A stretch of DNA of 64,000 bases from Mesostigma viride (GCA_009746045.1 RPFO01001778.1:1-64000), one strand, 5' to 3'; numbered from the stretch's first letter, positions 33,473 through 44,346 are shown. Numbers and translations: made by a program. The notes: generated from the letters alone by a model not told the origin.

Positions 33473-35122
33473 CTACTCATCAAAACGGCTCCTCCGTTTG
33501 GGGGGAGGCGGCTTGCCCACAGGGGCTGGCGTGTGCGCCTTGACAATCTTCTTCCACCGCGTCTTGTCCTGCATGGCAGTCCAAAGACAGGAGAGAGAGT
33601 GGATGCGGTACTCAAACTGGGCTGGGACCACTAGGTCGTCCAGCAACATCTGGGTATAGGTCATGGCATGTTTCCCTACCCTTTTAGGAATGTTCTTGGG
33701 GCCAGGCCAGGTCAAAATGTGCCGCCCCGGTTGGCCGAGCCGCTGGGGACCGGCCAGACCAAGGGCGGTGTCGACCTGGCTGGTGCGAGCAAGATGTCCT
33801 ACAAATGCTATCCTACGCTGTCTAATCTCGTCCGAAATACGCGGCATACCGTGATACAAAGACTCTAATGACCTACGCTGAGAAAACCCTACATTCAGGA
33901 CCTGTCGGAGCATCCGGGTTACCGTGCTGTCTAGCTTGGCTGCCAGTGTTGCCGTGAGTGTCCATGCCTCGGCGCCATACGTGAGCACCGTGAGGACGAG
34001 GACCTTGAAGAGCATGCGCTTGCGGTGCTCGTCCAGGCCCTTGGAGCGCCAGTAGGTGTTGAGCGAACGGAGCTTGGCCCAGGAAAGGCCGATGCGGGTG
34101 TCCACATCGTCGGCAGTGTCCGGAAGCCAACTCCCCAACAGCTTGAAGCGGTCGCGGAGTGGGACCTCCGTCCCGTCTAGCAGGCGCGGCAGCGGTGGGC
34201 GACTGGAGGCCCCAATCACCATCGCCTCAGTTTTGACACTAATCTCCAACCCCACCGCCCTCGCCTCCAGGCCCAGACAGTCCAGCCAGGTCTGAATGTG
34301 CTCGGGGCGCGCGATGAGGGTGGTGTCGTCCGCATAAATCAGGTCAGCCAGGCGGTAACCCGTGCTAACCCCGCCGTGCCCACGCTCGTTAAGGATGTCC
34401 AAGCCTGGCTCGAACCCCTTAAGAGCAGTAAAGCGCGCACGTGCCTGGCGCATGACGTGGTCCACGACAATAATGAACAGGTATGGAGACAGGACACAAC
34501 CTTGCCACACCCCGTGGTGAAGGGGGAATGGTGGGGTGGTGCCTTCCGCAGTCCGCACTACTGCCTGTGAGCCCTCATACAGTCGGCGAATGGCAGCAAT
34601 AAACGCTGGTGGCACGCGGTCCAGAGCTAGGATGGCCCAAAGAGCCTCCCAGAGGACCGTGTCAAAGGCCTTGATATAGTCAACAAAAATGAAGACCAGC
34701 GGCAAACTGTCAGGGGGAAGGCGACGCACCTCCTCCATCAACCGGCGCGCGACAAACACAGCCATGACAGTGTTACGACCACTACGGAAACCCATCTGAG
34801 ACTCACCCAGGTGTGGGTCCAGCGCGGCGCGGAGCCTGTGCAGCATCATGCGCATGAAGACCTTCAGCGCGGCGCTCTGGAGGCAGACACCCCGGTAGTT
34901 ACCGGGGTCAGCAGCAGAGCCCTTCTTGTACAGCATGACGCGGATGGCCGTCTGCCACTCAGCAGGCGGAGGCTCGTCAGAGAGCAGGACACGGTTGCAG
35001 AACGCCAGCAGAAGATCCCTAACCGCCAGATCAGGGGTCTTCAGCAGCTCAGCAGAAAGGTGGTCGGCACCGACCGCCGCATCGTACCGCAGGCGAGCAA
35101 GGGCGCCGTCCAATTCCTCCAA
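33473..35122 (-). CDS. LINE-A reverse transcriptase domain
   Basis: Open frame of 549 codons encoding a complete LINE-type RT. Visible in order are the fingers (LRYDAAVGADHL, GNYRGVCLQSAALK), MGFRSGRN, the first catalytic aspartate in FVDYIKAFDTV, GVWQGCVLSPYLF, the catalytic YADDTTL, the thumb, then a basic C-terminal region with RQRRIAFVGHLAR. No RNase H and no CCHC knuckle are seen. It would copy element RNA at nicked chromosomal DNA (target-primed reverse transcription). The first Met lies inside the domain, so translation must come from the upstream endonuclease frame, which is offset by one base near 35,125-35,145. Confidence 0.9.
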   Translation of the reverse strand: MEELDGALARLRYDAAVGADHLSAELLKTPDLAVRDLLLAFCNRVLLSDEPPPAEWQTAIRVMLYKKGSAADPGNYRGVCLQSAALKVFMRMMLHRLRAALDPHLGESQMGFRSGRNTVMAVFVARRLMEEVRRLPPDSLPLVFIFVDYIKAFDTVLWEALWAILALDRVPPAFIAAIRRLYEGSQAVVRTAEGTTPPFPLHHGVWQGCVLSPYLFIIVVDHVMRQARARFTALKGFEPGLDILNERGHGGVSTGYRLADLIYADDTTLIARPEHIQTWLDCLGLEARAVGLEISVKTEAMVIGASSRPPLPRLLDGTEVPLRDRFKLLGSWLPDTADDVDTRIGLSWAKLRSLNTYWRSKGLDEHRKRMLFKVLVLTVLTYGAEAWTLTATLAAKLDSTVTRMLRQVLNVGFSQRRSLESLYHGMPRISDEIRQRRIAFVGHLARTSQVDTALGLAGPQRLGQPGRHILTWPGPKNIPKRVGKHAMTYTQMLLDDLVVPAQFEYRIHSLSCLWTAMQDKTRWKKIVKAHTPAPVGKPPPPKRRSRFDE

Positions 35123-36828
35123 AGTGAAGGGGTGGACGACGCGTCAGTGTGGCAAGGCAGCCCTCCTTCAAGGCGGGGACTTGGTAGTCCGCGGCCGAGG
35201 AGGGGGCGCTGGCGGCGGCGGGGGTCCGGCGACCCCGAGGCGGGCGGCCGTCTCGGGGTGAAGCGGCGGGGGGGGGCGCGAGCCCCACCGGTCAAGGAAA
35301 CATTGTGGGCCAACCAGCGGTCAAGGCTTACCGGCGCCGTGCCGTCCCCCGTGTGCTCCACCGGGGTGCGCTGCCGCCGGCCGCCGAGCCGGTCGAGGTG
35401 GTACCACATGTCCTTGCCCTGGTTGCGAGCCTGGCAGGCCTTGGCATCCGCGATGCACTGGGCCGCCTCCGCGTCCTGAGCGTGCTCGTAGGCCTCCACA
35501 AGGGCGGCCTTGAGCAATGGTTTCTGCAGCGGGTCCCGGTTACGCTTGAGGCGGTGCCGGGCGGCCAAGACCTTGGGGTCCTGGCGGTAGAGCGGGCCGG
35601 GGCGGCGGCGGGGCATGACCGGCAGGTGCCGGGCCGCCAGCAACGGGGCACGGGCCGCAAAGCCCGCAAAAATGGCTGCGTTGGGGGCCCTTGTCCAGCT
35701 CGTCGACGTCCGCCCGGGCGTCCAGGCCGACAGGTACTTCCGTCGGCACCAGTTCCGCTCGTGCTCGGCGTCCGTCCAGTCCTCAGGATCTCCCTTGACC
35801 GGACGTAGAGCAGACCAGTCAGGGCGGACCACTGGGGCGCGGCGCGCGGGGACGTGGAACCGGAGCCGAAGGGTCGCGCGCACCAACCGGTGGTCAGAGC
35901 ACACCGTGGGCGTGTCAAACACTCGGGTGTCCAGAACCGAGGTACACCTGGGCTGCCGTACCACCACGTAGTCCAGACAGGCCTGACGGCCGTTAGGGCC
36001 ACGAAAAGTGACCAAGTCCTGGGAGGGACGTTGGAAGTGGCAGTTGACAGCAACCATCCCGCTATCCCGCAAAAAGGCAGAAAACAGGGGAGTGTTGTCA
36101 TTAGCAGCAGTGTCAGCAGGCGCAAAGCGACTGCCAGCAGTACCCACGGGGAGCGTGGCATTGGCGTCTAGCAGCATAACCAAAAAGTGGCGGGCCGGGG
36201 TGGCCCCCTCAAGGCTATGCAAGTCCTCGAAGAACTTCTGGCGTTCCAACGCAGGTAGACCACTATGGGGTGCGTAGCCCACCCCCACCGTGAGGTGGTG
36301 TTTAGACCGCCCCTCGACGGAGGTGAAGTGTGCTACCATAAGGCGTGGCGTTAGAAACTTAAGCGTGCTGAGGCTAGCAACTGCCAGCGGCGAACACAAA
36401 AGACCAACACCACCTTGGCCAGACGTACCGCTGCCAGCGAAGAAAAACCGCCAGCCACCCGCCAAGCGATCAGTGCTCACCATGCCAAGTGGCACCGTGC
36501 GGCGGTGTTCCTGGACGCCTAATATAGACACACGATGCTCAATGCAAAATGCGACTAGCTCCTCTACCCGGCAGCTATGGTCGTCATCTAGCAATGTGCG
36601 GGTGTTAAAAGTGGCAAGGGCCAAGGATGCCTGCTGGCCCACCAGGGGAGGACGACGATGGATGATGGGGGTGGATGCGGCGGGGGGTGGAGGTGGGGGT
36701 GAAACGGAGGGGGGAAGGGAAGCGGTAGAAATAGTGCTTTTCATCGCATTTATTTTGTCCTGCAAGCGTAGGACGCGAGCCTGCCGCTTGCTCGGGGTAT
36801 TCGGGGTTAATTGGGGCTGATTGCACAA
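35041..36828 (-). CDS. LINE-A APE-type endonuclease region
   Basis: Long open frame of about 595 codons that opens with TTG. Probable true translation begins at the ATG at 36,949 in another frame (MPRPNRRVKAMVVP), with a frameshift near 36,828. The exonuclease-endonuclease-phosphatase fold is shown by LATFNTRTL, ILGVQEHRR (catalytic Glu), LLDANATLPVG (Asp-Asn) and SDHRLVRATLRL (Ser-Asp-His near the end). It nicks target DNA to prime reverse transcription. The C-terminal 250 residues are a Pro/Arg-rich linker leading to the RT. This frame overlaps the RT frame by 82 bp, consistent with one ORF2 split by indels. Confidence 0.85.
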   Translation of the reverse strand: MCNQPQLTPNTPSKRQARVLRLQDKINAMKSTISTASLPPSVSPPPPPPAASTPIIHRRPPLVGQQASLALATFNTRTLLDDDHSCRVEELVAFCIEHRVSILGVQEHRRTVPLGMVSTDRLAGGWRFFFAGSGTSGQGGVGLLCSPLAVASLSTLKFLTPRLMVAHFTSVEGRSKHHLTVGVGYAPHSGLPALERQKFFEDLHSLEGATPARHFLVMLLDANATLPVGTAGSRFAPADTAANDNTPLFSAFLRDSGMVAVNCHFQRPSQDLVTFRGPNGRQACLDYVVVRQPRCTSVLDTRVFDTPTVCSDHRLVRATLRLRFHVPARRAPVVRPDWSALRPVKGDPEDWTDAEHERNWCRRKYLSAWTPGRTSTSWTRAPNAAIFAGFAARAPLLAARHLPVMPRRRPGPLYRQDPKVLAARHRLKRNRDPLQKPLLKAALVEAYEHAQDAEAAQCIADAKACQARNQGKDMWYHLDRLGGRRQRTPVEHTGDGTAPVSLDRWLAHNVSLTGGARAPPRRFTPRRPPASGSPDPRRRQRPLLGRGLPSPRLEGGLPCHTDASSTPSLWRNWTAPLLACGTMRRSVPTTFLLSC

Positions 36829-37023
36829 CGCCGAGGCGTAGGTAATCTAGCAAGCGTTGGGTTTTACGAATCTGACATTTGACAGATGAGGTTGTGGCCC
36901 GAAATACAGGCACCACCATGGCTTTCACCCGACGGTTAGGTCGAGGCATGGTAGTGGAACGGGACTGTTTAGAGGCTGTCCCCGAAGCCTGTTAGCCGCG
37001 AGCCGACGAGGAAGGTTGTCTAC

Positions 37024-37722
37024 CTACTGTCTACCAACAGAGGCAGCACCCTTCTGGCTAGACACCTGACGAGACTCCGCTCCGGGGGTGTTAATCTGAA
37101 CACCTTTAAGCTGCTTCCCACCAAAGAATGCTGCGAAGGAGCCATCCTGAAGCAGACGCAGCTTAATGCGCTTACCCGGGGTCTCGTGCTGCTTGGTCTC
37201 CTGGACGATGGAGCTGTTCCACACCGCGCTCCTCGCCTTCAGTTGAGCCGGCGTGTAGTCCTCGTCGAGGCTGAAGTCACCGCGTTGGAGCAGACGACGT
37301 GCTCCCAGCACGAGGCGTTTGTCATGCATGGAGGCCATGGTGACGACGACCAGGCCCATAGGGCCTGGCATCCGAATGGCACGTTCAATGGCAACACGGT
37401 TCTGGAGCTGCAGCTTCCCCAGAAACGCTGGGCCGCGCAGCTCTTCGGCAAGTGAATGTGCTGTCTCATGTGCCTCGCCTTTCTGGTAGTGCTTGATTAC
37501 CATATTGCGTTGGCGTTGCTGCACTGCATTCTGGGTGACCGCAGCGGTAGCTGCAGACTTGGCCGCCTGTTGAACGATGGTGGTCAGCTGCTTGCCGGTG
37601 ACATCGGCAAACGTGGTAGTTTTGGCAGGGGCTGCCATGGCCTTCTTCAGCTCCAGCATCGTCTCCTTCAGGACCGTAATGTCGCCCTGCACATCATCAG
37701 TTCCAAAAAGCCATTTTTCCAC
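37024..37722 (-). CDS. LINE-A ORF1-like nucleic-acid-binding protein
   Basis: Frame of 232 codons that opens with GTG at 37,722; an N-terminal exon or start is probably missing. A helical region (ITVLKETMLELKKAM) looks like a short coiled coil. After it come NMVIKHYQ, LVVVTMASMHDKRLVLGARRLL and SLDEDYTPAQLKARSA, matching the RRM-plus-C-terminal-domain pattern of L1-type ORF1 proteins. It is the same arrangement as in the half-LINE ORF1 at 41,782 (HNVIVKHF.., LDDDLTLAQQQRR). It likely coats element RNA. The TTTTCAG just upstream could be a 3' splice site. Confidence 0.7.
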   Translation of the reverse strand: MEKWLFGTDDVQGDITVLKETMLELKKAMAAPAKTTTFADVTGKQLTTIVQQAAKSAATAAVTQNAVQQRQRNMVIKHYQKGEAHETAHSLAEELRGPAFLGKLQLQNRVAIERAIRMPGPMGLVVVTMASMHDKRLVLGARRLLQRGDFSLDEDYTPAQLKARSAVWNSSIVQETKQHETPGKRIKLRLLQDGSFAAFFGGKQLKGVQINTPGAESRQVSSQKGAASVGRQ

Positions 37723-37799
37723 CCTGAAAATTATTCTAGGATAGGCTAATGATTAGTTTGGCCTCAAATTTGGCACCAAGGTGCCTAGTCAGATATCTT

Positions 37800-38460
37800 A
37801 TGGTGGCATGTGGTCAAATAATTTTTTGGGAGTCGGCAGCATGGTAACATGGTGACATTTGCTAGCATAAAAATACCGAATTTTCAGCACTTTCTGGCAT
37901 GTATGCGTATATAATGACATCAAATGAACTCAGTTGGGCCTGGAACTTTGCACATGTTATAAACACATCCCATGCAGCATGCCCACAAAGTTTCAGGCTG
38001 GTTGGATCACAAAATGGTGACAGATGCTAGCATAAATACCCCCAAAATGCAGTTTTTCAGGGTTTTCCAAGGGTTTCATCACACATTTGCATATATAATG
38101 ACATCAAATGAACTCAGTTGGACCTGGGACTTGGCACATGTTCGAAACACATTTAATGCAGCCTGCCCACAAAGCTTCAGGCTGGTTGGATGACAAACTG
38201 GTGACAAATGCTAGCATAAAACCACAAAAATGCAGTTTTTCATGGTTTTTCAAGGGTTTCATCACACATGTGCATATATAATGACATCAAATGAACTCAG
38301 TTGGACCTGGAACTTGGCACATGTTCGAAACACATCCCATGCAGCCTGCCCACAAAGCTTCAGGCTGGTTGGATGACAAATTGGTGACAGATGCTAGCAT
38401 AAATACCACAGAAAAAGCAGCTTTCTATTGTTCTTCCAAGGGTTTCATGGCAATCATTCC
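37800..38460. repeat. Satellite, period 183-184 bp, three to four copies
   Basis: ATGACATCAAATGAACTCAG recurs at 37,914, 38,098 and 38,281, giving periods of 184 and 183 bp. A fourth, partial unit runs to about 38,460. Near-identical internal stretches (CACAAAGCTTCAGGCTGGTT) show recent homogenisation. The LINE-A 5' end lies directly to the left. Confidence 0.85.
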
Positions 38461-38877
38461 ACCTTGGTGTACAGAAGGTTCCAAACAACACATCATTACA
38501 TTATGCATCATATTTACAATGCAGGAAGGCATACTTGGGGGCACATGCCTATAGTACAATGCATTAATAACACAGCTCTAGCCAGCTAGCTAGCTATATA
38601 GTGGCTAATGCCACACCCGGGGGCACGTTCTCACGGCCCTGCTGCATCCTTTTCCTTTTCTTCTTCTCTGCATCTGACAGGGGCCTGCCCCCCATCTTCT
38701 CATCCACCAGCCTGGTGAGCACCCTGACGTTGGTGACTTGCGTCAGCTACCCTACCCCCATGGCACGCTTGGCCTTACGCTTGGTGAAGGTGGAGGGGTG
38801 GGTGCGACAGTTGGTCTGGGTTTTCATCACCCCCTTCCTCCAGTGCATGCGTGTGCTCCAACGCCTAAGCAGAGAAG

Positions 38878-39595
<718 letters not shown>

Positions 39596-40525
39596 TTCAT
39601 ACACCCGTTCATTCATGCATGCAGCCGCTCATCATTAACACGCCTCCGTTGGGAAACTCACGGGGTATGACTGAACTATGAAACGGGCGGTAAGAAAGGA
39701 AGAAGGAGCCGCCTCCCCAACATGCCGCCCGGCAAAGGCAGCGATGGGCCGTCCAGGAGGGAAACACTGCGCTTTGCCTTGTACGCCGGGGTGCGCAGGC
39801 GACGTGCGGGCACTGTCGCGTGTAAATTTGCCTGCCCGCCCCAGTCCTTCTCGGAACGCCTCCCCAGAGCATGCCGTCATGGTAAGAGCTCTTTTCGCCC
39901 GTCGCCGGAAGCTTAAACCACAAGAATACGCTGGTTAATGACCAGAAAATGGGGGGTTGTCGACGTTATAAACCAGTAGCTGTGGTTTTTCCCGCACCCC
40001 GAGCACACTCCGGACGGGGCCAGCAAGCCCCGCCCGCAGGATAAACACCGGGCGATGTTGCTGCGCCCAAGGGAAGTCATATAGCTGCAAGAAAAGACGT
40101 AAAAGCGATTAAAAGCACGACATGCAGTGTTGCCCCTGTCAGCGCTCCTATAATTCTCACTTTTTCGCGGAAGGGGCGTAAAAATCGGAAACGCAAAATT
40201 AAGGGAAATCCATCGCTGGGTTTCTTTGAAATGATGTTAGGAACTGGTAGAATGTGTTCATGACAGCCGAGAGCATGTTTTTCCTGTCTGTGTTTTACCT
40301 TGCACACACACGGGTCGGGCCGGTTGGTGTGCAAAACGCCCGCCTGCTGCCCACGTGCCCTCGCTGCAGAAAAAAAAAGAAACTGTTTTTCAGGTTTTTT
40401 AATGTACGATACTTTTCCTTATTATGTAATCAACGTCCGAACAAGCGAAATAACGTCCAAAATGGTTGCGTAATCAGCTCGCAATAAATTTTCGCGTCAC
40501 CATAGCCGTGCACACCGAATTTCAG
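39596..40525. other. No gene recognised
   Basis: A degenerate retroelement hairpin (CCTCCGTTGGGAAACTCACG at about 39,642) is followed by unique sequence. Frames at 39,678-39,938 lack a domain and are opposed by equally long frames on the other strand. Confidence 0.4.
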
Positions 40526-41125
40526 TCAACATTGCACGCGCGCACCGAATTTCGTCAACTTTCGCGCGGGAATTACCGGGGTGTGCAAGGCGCGGCGCCG
40601 GACTGATGTGTGCACGGTCGTAAAAGACTGTGCGAGGTCCTGCAGCACGGTAGTATCGGGCGTGGGGGCTGGCCTGGCGATGGGCGTCGCCGGCAGCTCG
40701 AAATAAGCAGCTCGAAGTTCAGGGCAGCACGAAATAAGACAGGCAAGACGGCAATCTTTGGGCTCCCAGTTAGGCCACGCATCCGAAGGAGCCACCATAA
40801 CCTGGCCGGTGCGAGGGTGGCGAATCGGGGCGTCGTGTTCGTCGCGGAGCTTCAGCACGTGGAGCACTTCGGCGTCGCTGAAGCCGAGAAAGGCAGCGAT
40901 GTCGTCCAGGCTCAAACGTTTGTCTGTGTAGAATGAGGAAGAAATGGAGTCCGGCAAGGAGGTTTCATCCTCTATCGGAGTTGCTTCCGAAGTCGCTGCC
41001 GAAATCTTGGTGCGCTTGTTAGCGGCTTTCTTGGCGGCGGCATTTTCGCTGGCGATTTTGTTTGCAGCAAGTAGGGCATCGATAGATTCGGGAGCAAGAG
41101 CTGGAGACGATGCGGGGACCTCCAT
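40526..41125 (-). CDS. Hypothetical protein with HTH-like segment
   Basis: A 199-codon ORF that I start at ATG 41,125 (MEVPASSPALAPES); the frame extends 18 bases further upstream only to a GTG. An Ala/Lys-rich N-terminus (KIASENAAAKKAANKRTK) could be a nuclear localisation signal. Residues about 70-100 (LSLDDIAAFLGFSDAEVLHVLKLR) have the spacing of a helix-turn-helix. A Trp/Cys-containing region (PSDAWPNWEPKDCRLACLISCCPELRAA) follows. I do not recognise the family. The context is transposon-rich, so it may belong to an unrecognised element or be a cellular gene. Good codon continuity argues for a real gene. Confidence 0.4.
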   Translation of the reverse strand: MEVPASSPALAPESIDALLAANKIASENAAAKKAANKRTKISAATSEATPIEDETSLPDSISSSFYTDKRLSLDDIAAFLGFSDAEVLHVLKLRDEHDAPIRHPRTGQVMVAPSDAWPNWEPKDCRLACLISCCPELRAAYFELPATPIARPAPTPDTTVLQDLAQSFTTVHTSVRRRALHTPVIPARKLTKFGARVQC

Positions 41126-41781
41126 GGCTACGTTGAATAGCACCTAGACGATGGCAGGGGGCGCAGGCGCACGGCTCACGTGCGTGGTGCCGCCATATCG
41201 TGCAGAAAAATAGCGATATCTGCTGGGCAGGCCGCTGGCGATAACTTTCGAAATCCTGGGCGATGGCTGCCAAAAATTAGATCAGCGTGTTCGTCATAAA
41301 AAAGCGAGTCTGTTCCAATTTACCCGACCAAATTTCATGCCCGGAGTCAAAAGTTATGAGCATTCTCGGCATCCATAGCTCGGCACACCGTAAACCGCTT
41401 GTGGGATGATGCCCACACCATAAACCTGGAATATGCATAAGAAGTGTTGGCTAGGCATGTAGAGCTACCTGCCTCATTGTTGTGCACACACGCAACAGGT
41501 TGCCCGTGTCGAGGTAAGGCAAGGGCACATGACGTGCCCAGCCACCTCCTTGTACATTGTGGTCGAATTGGGCATGGTCAGGAGCCTTTTGGATGGCATA
41601 GGAAGTGTTAGTGTGCCTTAATACTCACTAATCTGAGCCACGAGCCACGAGGTAGCCATGGCTGACGGCGGAGCTCATAACTTTCACGTTTGAGCCCCAA
41701 ATTCAGCCGTGAATATCACTATCGCTTCGTCTTTCTAAGACGCACATGCTGATATAATTTTCCGAATCTAAAACGCCATAT

Positions 41782-43132
41782 ATGACGAGCAAACGTCCTT
41801 TGACGCAACGCAGTTTGGCGGATGCGCTCGCCCATGAAAATGCGGCAGCTGCGGCTGCAGCTTCGCCATCAGGTCCGGCAGGCAGCGGTGACACTAGTCG
41901 TGCACTGGTGGCCACCCAGCAACCTCCCGGGCTTAATGCCTCGCCATCGGCATCGCCTGACCCGAAACGCACCCGCCCAGCCGACAAAACAGGATGGTCC
42001 CGCCCCTCGGAACCGCGCTTTCGGCCCCACCCTTTCAAGGTCGATGATCACGACTGGAACAACATGTCTCCGGACGATGCTATGGACTGCATCTTCTTCG
42101 GGGACTACGCCTCGCTTTACGACCTGTGCATCCATCTCTACGACCAAGGTCGCCTCCTCTGCAGCAACGGCAGCCCCTGGCTAGCCCACGGCGCCATGCT
42201 TGGCTGCCCCCGCCCCCAGCTCCAGCACGCCGTCCTCAACTCCCTTCTCCAGCGCTCTGACGGCGAGATCTGGGCTCCATCCATCTCCGCCTCCACCCTC
42301 CGTTCCATCCTCACGGAAGCCTTTCAGCAGCACGTGACCCCCCTTGCTGCTGACGTCGCAGCAATGGGTGGCACGCTGGCTGCTGAACTTCCTCCCATTT
42401 CCACCGCCGCCGCCTCCACCTTCACTGCCATTTCCGCCTCCACTGCCGACATCAAAGCCCAGCTCCTCGACCTCGACCAACGCCTTCAAGCCACCGCCAA
42501 CGCCCTTGAGAGCTTGCATGACACCGCCGGCCTCACCGCCCAGGCGGTGAAGGACATCGCCGCCCAGCCGGCGCCTGCTGGCCCGGCCGGCGATGCTCCC
42601 TCCACCTGGGCGGACTTGCTTAAGCAGCACACCACCTCCACCACCTCCACCATCTCGGCACAACTCAAGCAACAAGCCCTCGACCTTCGCGAGGAAGCCG
42701 ACATCGCCCGGCGCAGCCACAATGTCATCGTCAAGCACTTCGACCAGCCGGCAGGTGAGACCTCCACGAGCCTTCTTGAGGCATTTAAGCGCGACATTCT
42801 TGCCCCCATGCTACTCACTGGTGAGCTGGACATGTCGGCTGTCCGCCTCCCCCGCGCGCGGGGGAAGGCTGGCCCGGCACCCGTGCTCCTCAACTTTAAG
42901 TACATGGCGGACAAGCTGTCGTTCCTTAAATGCCGCAAGAAGCTCTCGAGTCCTGACTCGCTTCACGCTGGACGACGACTTGACCCTGGCCCAGCAACAG
43001 CGGCGACGCGAGCTATGGCCGACCTACCTTCAGCTCCGGCACAGCGCAGGGGGGAAGCCGGTATACTGGAGGGGGGCGGTCATCCACGTTGACCACAAGC
43101 CCTGGCAGCCCCCTCCTGCCACCTCAGACTAG
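41782..43132 (+). pseudogene. Half-LINE ORF1 protein, one frameshift near 42,945
   Basis: ATG at 41,782 in a conserved context also found at 7,748. The N-terminus is Ala/Pro-rich with a basic patch (DPKRTRPADK). A globular part follows (MDCIFFGDYASLYDLCIHLY). A long helical segment, about residues 175-270, is rich in Ala/Ser/Leu (SASTADIKAQLLDLDQRL) and is likely a coiled coil. The RNA-binding part is HNVIVKHF, then FKYMADKLSFLKCRKKL. The frame then shifts relative to the copy at 9,610; the remaining C-terminus (LDDDLTLAQQQRR, YLQLRHSAGGKPVYWRGA) is read in the next frame to 43,132. It likely serves as an RNA chaperone for its own RNA. Confidence 0.7.
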
Positions 43133-43557
43133 GGAATTCATACCAGTAGTGTAGATTAGTCAGGCTTAGCCTAGCATGTGGCCCACGCGCATGTGCGCCC
43201 ATAATGGCCCCCATGGATGTTGTCTACAGAATTTAGCCAAGCCCTGCCTATAACGGGACCCCCATGGATGTTGCATTAAGAATTTCGCCATGCTATGCCA
43301 TGCAGAGAGATGCTCTCTGTAGAGAAGCCATGTCCTAGCTCTTGTATAGCCATGATGATCTTCCCCACCTATGACAGGCTCCCCTTCGCTGGGTGTTGCC
43401 TGAAACTCTGGGTGGTGCAGGTGCCCTAGTGCACCTAGAGCAAGTGTTGTTTACATTCCCACCCTTGCAGGAAGTAGCTTAGAATGTATGATAGGCCATA
43501 TGCCCCTTCTCTGGGCTATGTGCTACATATACTCCCAACGGAGTTATGTTACAATTC

Positions 43558-44288
43558 AGTCGGGGTAAAATTGGCTCCAGAGTTCTCAATTCTCGAATTC
43601 TCAGAGGGCGGGGGCCGAGATTAATTAAGAGGTACCTTGAAATTAAATAAGAGGCATGGCTCTATCGAGATATATGTTCGGAGGCGAATTTCTATTGGCG
43701 TGAATTTGTAGTATTGTACGAAAACATGTCAAGGGTGACGGAAAGAAGGACTTATGTTCCAATTCAATTCAATGCACGACGGTATTGGACGGAGTTCCCG
43801 GTCTGGCAAGCGGATTTTGGATCTCACGTTCAGAAAAGGGCTTGGGTACACTGACGCGGCGCGACGTACGTTGTAAAATGGCTCGCAGAAAAGGAACCGT
43901 GGCGACTATTTGGCGCCGCGTCGGTCTTGACGTTGTTTGCTCCGTTGGATGTGCATCTACGGCGTTCGTGGGTTGTTTCGAAACCCGGTCGATGAGATTT
44001 TACGGAGAAGTAGGGTATATAAGTGATCTTTGTTGTTTCCTTGATATAAGTGATCCTTTTTTGACCAAGCGGTGAACTGAATGTAGAAGTCGGAATAAAC
44101 TATACGGTCTGACACGTTATCGTACTATACTACAACTTAACGCCAATAGAAACTCGCCTCCAAAAATATATCTGGATAGAGGCATGCCTCTTATTTAATT
44201 TCAAGGTACCTCTTATTTAATCTCGGGCGGCGCCCTCCGAGAACTTGAGAATTTGAGAACCGGACTCGTGGGAGTCGGGGTAAAATTG
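43558..44288. mobile_element. Foldback element with about 125-bp inverted repeats
   Basis: The arms at about 43,577-43,701 and 44,148-44,270 are imperfect reverse complements (GAGGTACC, AAATAAGAGGCAT, GGAGGCGA.TTTCTATTGGCGT). The 16-bp AGTCGGGGTAAAATTG flanks the element in direct orientation (43,558-43,573 and 44,273-44,288). It occurs again at the start of the partial copy at 44,491, so it may belong to the element and not be a target duplication. The about 450-bp centre includes a 96-codon frame (43,785-44,075) with no recognisable domain. Confidence 0.65.
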
Positions 44289-44346
44289 AATTCAATTCAA
44301 TTCAATTCAATTCAATTCAATTCAATTCAATTCAATTCAATTCAAT
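44282..44346. repeat. (AATTC)n pentanucleotide tail
   Basis: About a dozen AATTC units ending at the right-hand target duplication of the half-LINE. A few units are also seen on the other side of the foldback insertion (ACAATTCA at 43,551), so I interpret the array as the half-LINE 3' tail. Confidence 0.8.

Larger units (their letters stand above)
33321..37748 (-). mobile_element. LINE-A, longest copy: ORF1, APE endonuclease, reverse transcriptase
   Basis: Non-LTR retrotransposon on the minus strand. From 5' to 3' it has ORF1 (37,722-37,024), an endonuclease frame (36,949-35,041), a reverse transcriptase frame (35,122-33,473), a short 3' UTR, the hairpin CTCCCAACGGAG (about 33,346-33,357) and a (TTTAA)n tail. 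ATGATTA at 33,314-33,320 and 37,749-37,755 may be a short target duplication. The order ORF1-APE-RT without RNase H is that of APE-class LINEs. I do not assign a clade. Frameshifts on both sides of the endonuclease make this copy defective as written. Confidence 0.85.
41633..44343 (+). mobile_element. Half-LINE: ORF1-only non-autonomous retrotransposon with target duplication
   Basis: Flanked by the 13-bp duplication AATACTCACTAAT (41,620-41,632 and 44,344-44,356). Parts are a 5' UTR (41,633-41,781), an ORF1-type gene (41,782-43,132), a 3' UTR (43,133-43,520), the terminal hairpin CTCCCAACGGAG (43,532-43,543), and an (AATTC)n tail that is split by a foldback insertion (43,558-44,288). No endonuclease or RT is present. 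The copies at 5.9-9.7, 24.3-25.2 and 28.7 kb belong to the same or a sister family. L1-derived HAL1 elements of mammals have the same logic: an ORF1-only partner mobilised by another element. Confidence 0.8.

Noticed and set aside
38590-38870. Short Lys/Arg-rich minus-strand frames beside the simple repeats (also near 1,740-1,880 and 22,480-22,610 plus)
   Set aside because: Similar flavour at three repeat borders, but too short and without alignable conserved residues; could be chance.
43785-44075. 96-codon frame inside the foldback element
   Set aside because: No domain, not present in the partial copy, and comparable to chance length.
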